From contig CANHHZ010000059.1 in NCBI GenBank assembly GCA_947460275.1, positions 1 to 10,400 on the forward strand: DNA of 10,400 nt, read 5' to 3'. Each line of letters opens with the position of its first letter. The stretch's first letter is position 1. The position numbers and the translations under genes are program-made. Of this stretch, positions 6,063 through 10,400 are shown one piece after another. Under the pieces are notes generated by a model that was not told the DNA's origin, made no database searches, and saw only the letters and a program-made list of their open reading frames with translations. Source of the stretch: Sphingobacteriaceae bacterium. Its GTDB lineage: Bacteria; Bacteroidota; Bacteroidia; Sphingobacteriales; Sphingobacteriaceae.

Positions 6063-8867
6063 ATGAAATCAAAAGATAATCTTTATAGGGCCATTTCAGA
6101 CACTTATCGCGAATTTATAGATGCAAACAGCGACAAAAAGAGTTTATTTAAAAAAGTACTAAATCAAGTTTTGGCAATAAGCGAAAGTGAGTATGGTTTT
6201 ATTGGTGAAGTGCTCATTCGAAATAATTCTCCTTATTTAAAAACCTACGCAATTACTGATATTTCTTGGAATGAAGAAACAGCCGCACTTTATAAAAAGT
6301 ATGAAATTTCAGGGATGGAATTTACCAACTTGGACACCTTGTTTGGATATACTTTAAAAACTGGCGAAACAGTAATTTCAAACGACCCATCAAATGATTC
6401 CAAGCGTGGCGGGCTTCCAAAGGGGCATCCACCGCTGCGTCACTATCTTGGTTTGCCACTAAAGGATAAAAACAATGTGATGATTGGAATGATGGGACTA
6501 GCCAATAAACCCGGAGGATATACAGAAGAAGATGTGGAATTTATTGAGCCCATTGTCTCTCTTAGCTCTGCATTTATTTCTACCATTAAAACAGGTGAAG
6601 CAAAGGCTTTCTTTTCTGACACCCTCGAATCGTATAAAAATGCCATCGATAGTCATGCTATTGTATCTGTTACTGATGCAAATGGTGTTATTACTTACGT
6701 AAATGACAAGTTTTGCAGTTTATCAAAATATGCGCCCAACGAACTTATTGGGCGTACCCATAAAATTGTAAATTCAAACTATCATCCTCTTAGCTTTTTC
6801 AAAAATCTTTGGGACACCATAAAATCCGGAAAAATATGGCATGGCGAAGTACGTAATCGCGCCAAAGATGGATCGATATACTGGGTAGATGCCACTATTA
6901 TTCCTTTTCTTGATGCTGAAAAAACACCTTATCAGTTTTTAGCTATTAGAACCGATATTACCCGATTGAAAGAACAGGAAATAGAGTTGACTAATTTTTT
7001 CAAAATGTCGGCTGATTTTATGTGCATTGCCAATTTAAGCGGATGGTTTGTAAAAGTGAGCCCATCCTTTCCTGCAGCTTTGGGAATGAGTGAGGCCGAG
7101 CTCTTATCCGTTCCCTTTTTAGATCTAATTCATCCTGATGATATTGAAAGTACAAAAAAAGAACTTAAAAAGCTTGCTACCGGAGCCAAAACACTGAGTT
7201 TTAAAAACAGATACCGTAAAAATGATGGCAATTATTTAACCCTATCTTGGAATTCTTCCGTTAATGAGGTTGACAGTTTAATTTACGCAACTGTTACTGA
7301 TATTACCGAAAAACTGGCTAATGAAGAAAAACTAATTGCATCAAAAGTTGAAGTTGAAAAGGCCAAAACAAAGGATGCTTTTCTTGCCAACATGAGCCAT
7401 GAAATAAGAACTCCTTTGAATGCAATTATCGGGTTTCATGATTTGCTATCAAAAACAAGCCTCAATAACGAACAATCTTATTACGCAGAAATTATCGCTG
7501 CCGCACTCAAAAATCTTAATGTTATTATCAATGATATTCTTGACTTATCCAAACTGGAAAGTGGCATAGTAACCCTCGAAAAACGGTCGTTCAATCTAGA
7601 AAATTTGACTAAAAGATTAGTTCAAATGCAACTAACAAACGCAAAGGCTAAAGACCTAAAGCTGATGCTAAGCTACGAAAGTTCTTTACCAAGCAACCTC
7701 ATTGGTGACGAAGTAAGACTTAACCAAATTTTAACCAATCTCCTATCTAATGCAATTAAATTTACCTCGCATGGGAGAATCGATGTTAATGTATCCGAAA
7801 TAGCTAAAACCTCTTCAGAGGTTAGGGTACAGTTTATAATTAAGGATACAGGTATAGGTATTGATGCATCAAAACTCAATGTAATATTTGACAGGTTTAC
7901 GCAGGCCGAAGACTACACTACCCGAATTTATGGAGGCACAGGATTAGGTTTAAATATTGTTCAATCATTGGTTGATTTATTTGAGGGTAGCCTATCAGTA
8001 AAAAGCGAACCTGGTGTTGGTTCCGAGTTTATTGTTGAAATTAGTTTTGCAATTGACAATGGATCAAAAGCTATTATTCCTGAAAAAGTTGAGCAATATA
8101 ATGGAAAAAGCCTTGCCAATATGCATGTACTTTTGGTTGAGGATAATATACACAATCAAATTCTGGCTAAGATATATCTCGAAAGGAATGGGGCATGTGT
8201 TGAAATTGCTGACAATGGTTTAATTGCGCTAGAAAAAATTAAAGGCAAACAATATGATGTTATTTTAATGGATGTACAACTTCCCTTCATGGATGGCATA
8301 TCTACCACGCAACAAATAAGAAATGAAAATTTAAATAATGTTCCTGTAATTGGTTGCTCGGCACATTCACTCGAAACTGAAAGGATTAAGTGTATCGAAG
8401 CTGGCATGAACGACTTCATTGTAAAACCATATACTGAAAGTCAGCTCGTTAATTCTATTCTTCGTCAAATGAATGTTACTGAAAAGCCTTTACTTGTAAA
8501 TAAATCAACCCAAAAGCCCCAAAATATGAGCGAGGCAGCAGAGGCCTTTTATTCGCTGCAAGAAGATTTAGGAAATGAAAGCATGCTATTACTACAAAAA
8601 GCCCTTCAAACTAAGATACCTGAATATATTATTAAGTTACAATCATACATAAGTTCAGAGAACTATCAAGATCTTGAGCATTTGGCTCATTCTCTATCAG
8701 GCTCTATGAGCTCAATAAGACTCAAAAACGGACAGGCTATTGCAAAAAATTTAGAGACGTCTTTAAAACAAAAGGAAAATGATAAAATTGAGCAGCTATC
8801 TACAGAGCTTATTGCTTATTTTAAAAACCTACAGGAAGAAATGAGTAATATGGCAAGGTACTTTTAG
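6063..8867 (+). CDS. Hybrid sensor histidine kinase GAF-PAS-PAS-HisKA-HATPase-REC-HPt
   Basis: A 934-residue phosphorelay kinase with no transmembrane segment, so it senses in the cytoplasm. The order is: GAF at about 27-177; PAS at about 191-305, with a GEVRNRAKDGSIYWVDATI core like redox/aerotaxis PAS domains; PAS at about 312-416; a short coiled linker; HisKA with phospho-acceptor H446 in MSHEIRTPLN; HATPase with DTGIGI (595-600) and GGTGLGL (624-630); REC at about 687-800 with D694, phospho-acceptor D737 and K788; and a C-terminal HPt with H876. The HPt motif reads AHSLSGS, so the usual Lys of HxLKGS is replaced by Ser. No DNA-binding output domain is attached and no partner regulator lies in the window. 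ATG 6063 is chosen because the promoter's -7 element lies at 5999-6006. A role in regulating the adjacent polysaccharide genes is possible but rests on position only. Confidence 0.9.
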   Translation: MKSKDNLYRAISDTYREFIDANSDKKSLFKKVLNQVLAISESEYGFIGEVLIRNNSPYLKTYAITDISWNEETAALYKKYEISGMEFTNLDTLFGYTLKTGETVISNDPSNDSKRGGLPKGHPPLRHYLGLPLKDKNNVMIGMMGLANKPGGYTEEDVEFIEPIVSLSSAFISTIKTGEAKAFFSDTLESYKNAIDSHAIVSVTDANGVITYVNDKFCSLSKYAPNELIGRTHKIVNSNYHPLSFFKNLWDTIKSGKIWHGEVRNRAKDGSIYWVDATIIPFLDAEKTPYQFLAIRTDITRLKEQEIELTNFFKMSADFMCIANLSGWFVKVSPSFPAALGMSEAELLSVPFLDLIHPDDIESTKKELKKLATGAKTLSFKNRYRKNDGNYLTLSWNSSVNEVDSLIYATVTDITEKLANEEKLIASKVEVEKAKTKDAFLANMSHEIRTPLNAIIGFHDLLSKTSLNNEQSYYAEIIAAALKNLNVIINDILDLSKLESGIVTLEKRSFNLENLTKRLVQMQLTNAKAKDLKLMLSYESSLPSNLIGDEVRLNQILTNLLSNAIKFTSHGRIDVNVSEIAKTSSEVRVQFIIKDTGIGIDASKLNVIFDRFTQAEDYTTRIYGGTGLGLNIVQSLVDLFEGSLSVKSEPGVGSEFIVEISFAIDNGSKAIIPEKVEQYNGKSLANMHVLLVEDNIHNQILAKIYLERNGACVEIADNGLIALEKIKGKQYDVILMDVQLPFMDGISTTQQIRNENLNNVPVIGCSAHSLETERIKCIEAGMNDFIVKPYTESQLVNSILRQMNVTEKPLLVNKSTQKPQNMSEAAEAFYSLQEDLGNESMLLLQKALQTKIPEYIIKLQSYISSENYQDLEHLAHSLSGSMSSIRLKNGQAIAKNLETSLKQKENDKIEQLSTELIAYFKNLQEEMSNMARYF

Positions 8868-8982
8868 CACCCAAATTGAGTATCGCAGCAACATCATCAA
8901 TCTCATCTTAACAATGTATAGGCATGACTATTACGGATGTTGTTACCCGCAATTATAAAAAAGCTAACGAATAAGGAACTTT
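8868..8982. other. Gap after kinase, possible gene remnant
   Basis: These 115 bases follow the kinase stop. A 16-codon plus frame, 8924-8974 (MTITDVVTRNYKKANE), resembles the first residues of ScdA/RIC-type iron-sulfur repair proteins (a ...DIVTRNYRTAxVF... start), which continue to a conserved CCGG. It stops shortly before the element at 8983. A match this short may be chance. No terminator hairpin is evident before the element. Confidence 0.2.
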
Positions 8983-9118
8983 AAATTATACCGATTACAC
9001 TTTCAATTTAGTCCAATTTCGGCCAAGCCTTATTGCACTAGTTTCAAGTTGTATCGGCATTAACCATTGTAAATTTATTAAACAGCTTTTGGCTATTTAA
9101 TAAATACAATTGGTATTA
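8983..9118 (+). repeat. MITE-like inverted-repeat element, copy C
   Basis: A 136-bp copy similar to 811-944 over its full length: same left end TTATACCGATTACAC, same middle GCCTTATTGCACTA, and same right end CAATTGGTATTA. The right half folds into arms 9060-9086 and 9092-9118. Where this copy differs from copy A, paired bases change on both sides (ATTGTA with TACAAT here, ATTGCA with TGCAAT there), so the hairpin is kept. It fills the space between the convergent kinase and deacetylase genes and could serve as a terminator in both directions. Confidence 0.65.
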
Positions 9119-9125
9119 CTTAAAA

Positions 9126-9893
9126 CTATCCTTTTACAAAGAAATATTTTTTGATGGTATTTTTTAGTGTTTGTTTTACCAATTCACTAAGCCATAAATA
9201 TTTATTATCAGTCCAACGTTGTGGATGAAAATTCATCATTACCATACTTGGAAATGTTTTGTTTTCAATTGCTTCAATAATTTGCTGGGTAGTATGAAAT
9301 TCTGGCCAATTAATAGTTGTTGCCACTTTATCTCTCACGCTCACTTTAAATCCATCCCACATTCTTCCGGTATCGGTAATATAAAAAATTTGATTGAAAT
9401 CCATATCAAAATAGGGTTCTCCAATAAGATCATATTTTTTATAATCATATGCCTTCCAAATATCTTTATTATCATACAAACTTCTTGGGCTACCGTGCAT
9501 ACACAAAGTATTAATAGGAACAACTTCGCGTAATTTTGTTAAATGCTTTTCGAAATATTGAATTGCAATTGCTGTTTTTCCTGAAGCAAAATCCATATCC
9601 TCATAGTGATAGCCTATTTCATGACCTAAATCAAATATCTTTTTAATAACTATTGGATCAAAACTTTGAGGTACCATTCTAAAATAATAAGTCGCCTTTA
9701 TGTCCAAATGCTGCTGTATTTCTGCAAACTTTAGCGAGTTTAATTTTTTATCATCAACATCGTGCCTTAAAATAATCCAATTTCCAGAGGGCCTAATTCC
9801 CTGGCAATACTCTTCAAAAGTGATAAATGAATAGCCATTTTTTTTTAATGAAGTTAATAGCTTTTTGTATATGGTTAAATTAAAATCGATCAT
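9126..9893 (-). CDS. Polysaccharide deacetylase-like protein (NodB-type fold)
   Basis: A 255-residue protein with the divergent NodB/polysaccharide-deacetylase pattern found in surface polysaccharide clusters. WIILRHDVDD (39-48) stands for the TFDDG motif. GHEIGYHYED (90-99) supplies H91 and H96 as the probable metal histidines. CMHGSPRS lies at 131-138 and MNFHPQRW at 220-227, near the C-terminal catalytic-His position. No signal peptide or membrane segment is seen, so it probably acts in the cytoplasm on a nucleotide- or lipid-linked sugar, not on finished polymer. That is inference; deacetylation is expected from the family but not proven. The ATG at 9891-9893 is used. It is 33 bp downstream of the UDP-GlcNAc 2-epimerase on the same strand, so the two are probably cotranscribed. 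It resembles WbmS-type proteins as I remember them. Confidence 0.75.
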   Translation of the reverse strand: MIDFNLTIYKKLLTSLKKNGYSFITFEEYCQGIRPSGNWIILRHDVDDKKLNSLKFAEIQQHLDIKATYYFRMVPQSFDPIVIKKIFDLGHEIGYHYEDMDFASGKTAIAIQYFEKHLTKLREVVPINTLCMHGSPRSLYDNKDIWKAYDYKKYDLIGEPYFDMDFNQIFYITDTGRMWDGFKVSVRDKVATTINWPEFHTTQQIIEAIENKTFPSMVMMNFHPQRWTDNKYLWLSELVKQTLKNTIKKYFFVKG

Positions 9894-9926
9894 GTAAATG
9901 AAATTAGAAAAAAGATATTAAAAAGA

Positions 9927-10400
9927 CTATTGAAGTAAAAGATTTAAAATATTTTTTGCTGCATTACCATCGCCAAAAATTTCAACAACATTGTTTTTAA
10001 TTTTACCTTCTAAGATTAAAGTGGCTGCATCTATAATTTCTTGGCAATTGGCATCAGTTAAAAAAGCCATTTGTGCATCAACAATTTCAACCCACTCTGT
10101 TTCTTTCCTTAAAATTACACTTGGCTTTTGAAAGAAAAAGGCTTCCTTTTGTACACCTCCAGAGTCAGTAATAATAAAGTTACTATATTTCTCAAGCATC
10201 ATCATATCGAAAAAAGAAACAGGTTCAAGGATTTTAATTAATGGATTATTGGTAAACTTTTCGAGAAGCTGTTGATCTAAGTTTACAATCATTTTTTTTG
10301 TTCTTGGATGTATTGGCAGCACAATCTTTATAGCGTATTTGTCTGCAATATTGATAAGCGCTTGTATAATTTCCTTTAATTTAAACGCATTGTCAGTATT
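9927..10400 (-). CDS. UDP-N-acetylglucosamine 2-epimerase, C-terminal part (partial)
   Basis: The frame stays open to the right edge, so the 5' part lies outside the window; 157 C-terminal codons are visible out of a usual 360-380. These residues carry the second Rossmann domain of the WecB/WbpI-type epimerases (GT-B fold): an NTDN segment at the edge, LPIHPRTKK, LEPVSFFDMMML, the nucleotide-binding IITDSGGVQKEA, a kept RKETEWVEIV, then FGDGNAAKNIL at the end. The enzyme interconverts UDP-GlcNAc and UDP-ManNAc, or a 2,3-diacetamido uronic-acid relative in WbpI-type members, supplying sugar for surface polysaccharide. Which substrate applies cannot be told from this half. It is first of the two minus-strand genes here and probably shares a transcript with the deacetylase-like gene. 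Confidence 0.88.
   Translation of the reverse strand, partial: NTDNAFKLKEIIQALINIADKYAIKIVLPIHPRTKKMIVNLDQQLLEKFTNNPLIKILEPVSFFDMMMLEKYSNFIITDSGGVQKEAFFFQKPSVILRKETEWVEIVDAQMAFLTDANCQEIIDAATLILEGKIKNNVVEIFGDGNAAKNILNLLLQ

Noticed and set aside
9219..9533. 104-codon plus frame opposite the deacetylase-like gene
   Set aside because: It is the complement of a gene with clear NodB-type motifs; its own translation is His/Ile/Asn-rich without family likeness.

Overview
The window is AT-rich DNA that looks like a member of the phylum Bacteroidota, probably a Pedobacter-like Sphingobacteriales organism. Four things point there: the START-like protein family, the soluble type of sugar transferase, start codons with no clear Shine-Dalgarno, and one near-perfect TTG-N20-TAnnTTTG promoter. 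The family-level placement is inference. No 16S or other phylogenetic marker is present.

Layout. Positions 1-1574 hold no convincing gene. They carry a cluster of perfect hairpins (172-271 and 301-349), a probable decayed repeat (449-643), one full copy of a short inverted-repeat element (811-944), and a 75-unit array of 7-9 bp repeats (1003-1561) that stops about a dozen bases from the stop codon of the next gene. Then come an ICMT/PEMT-type membrane methyltransferase (minus, 1575-2318), a divergent gene fusing a histone H1-like Lys/Ala-rich tail to a START-like domain (2395-3315), and an M42-type metallopeptidase (3371-4288).

The rest is partly a cell-surface polysaccharide region. A sugar transferase (minus, 4343-5377) is convergent with the peptidase. 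At the right edge lie a polysaccharide-deacetylase-like gene (minus, 9126-9893) and, 33 bp upstream of it, the 3' part of a UDP-GlcNAc 2-epimerase gene that continues beyond the window (minus, 9927-10400). Between them on the plus strand is a 934-residue hybrid sensor kinase (GAF-PAS-PAS-HisKA-HATPase-REC-HPt, 6063-8867) with its own recognisable promoter. It could control the surrounding polysaccharide genes, but only position suggests this.

The most unusual content is non-coding: the 7-9 bp satellite with its ordered unit variants, the MITE-like element family whose hairpin arms differ between copies yet still pair, and the palindrome cluster near the left edge. No complete new multi-gene system could be demonstrated.
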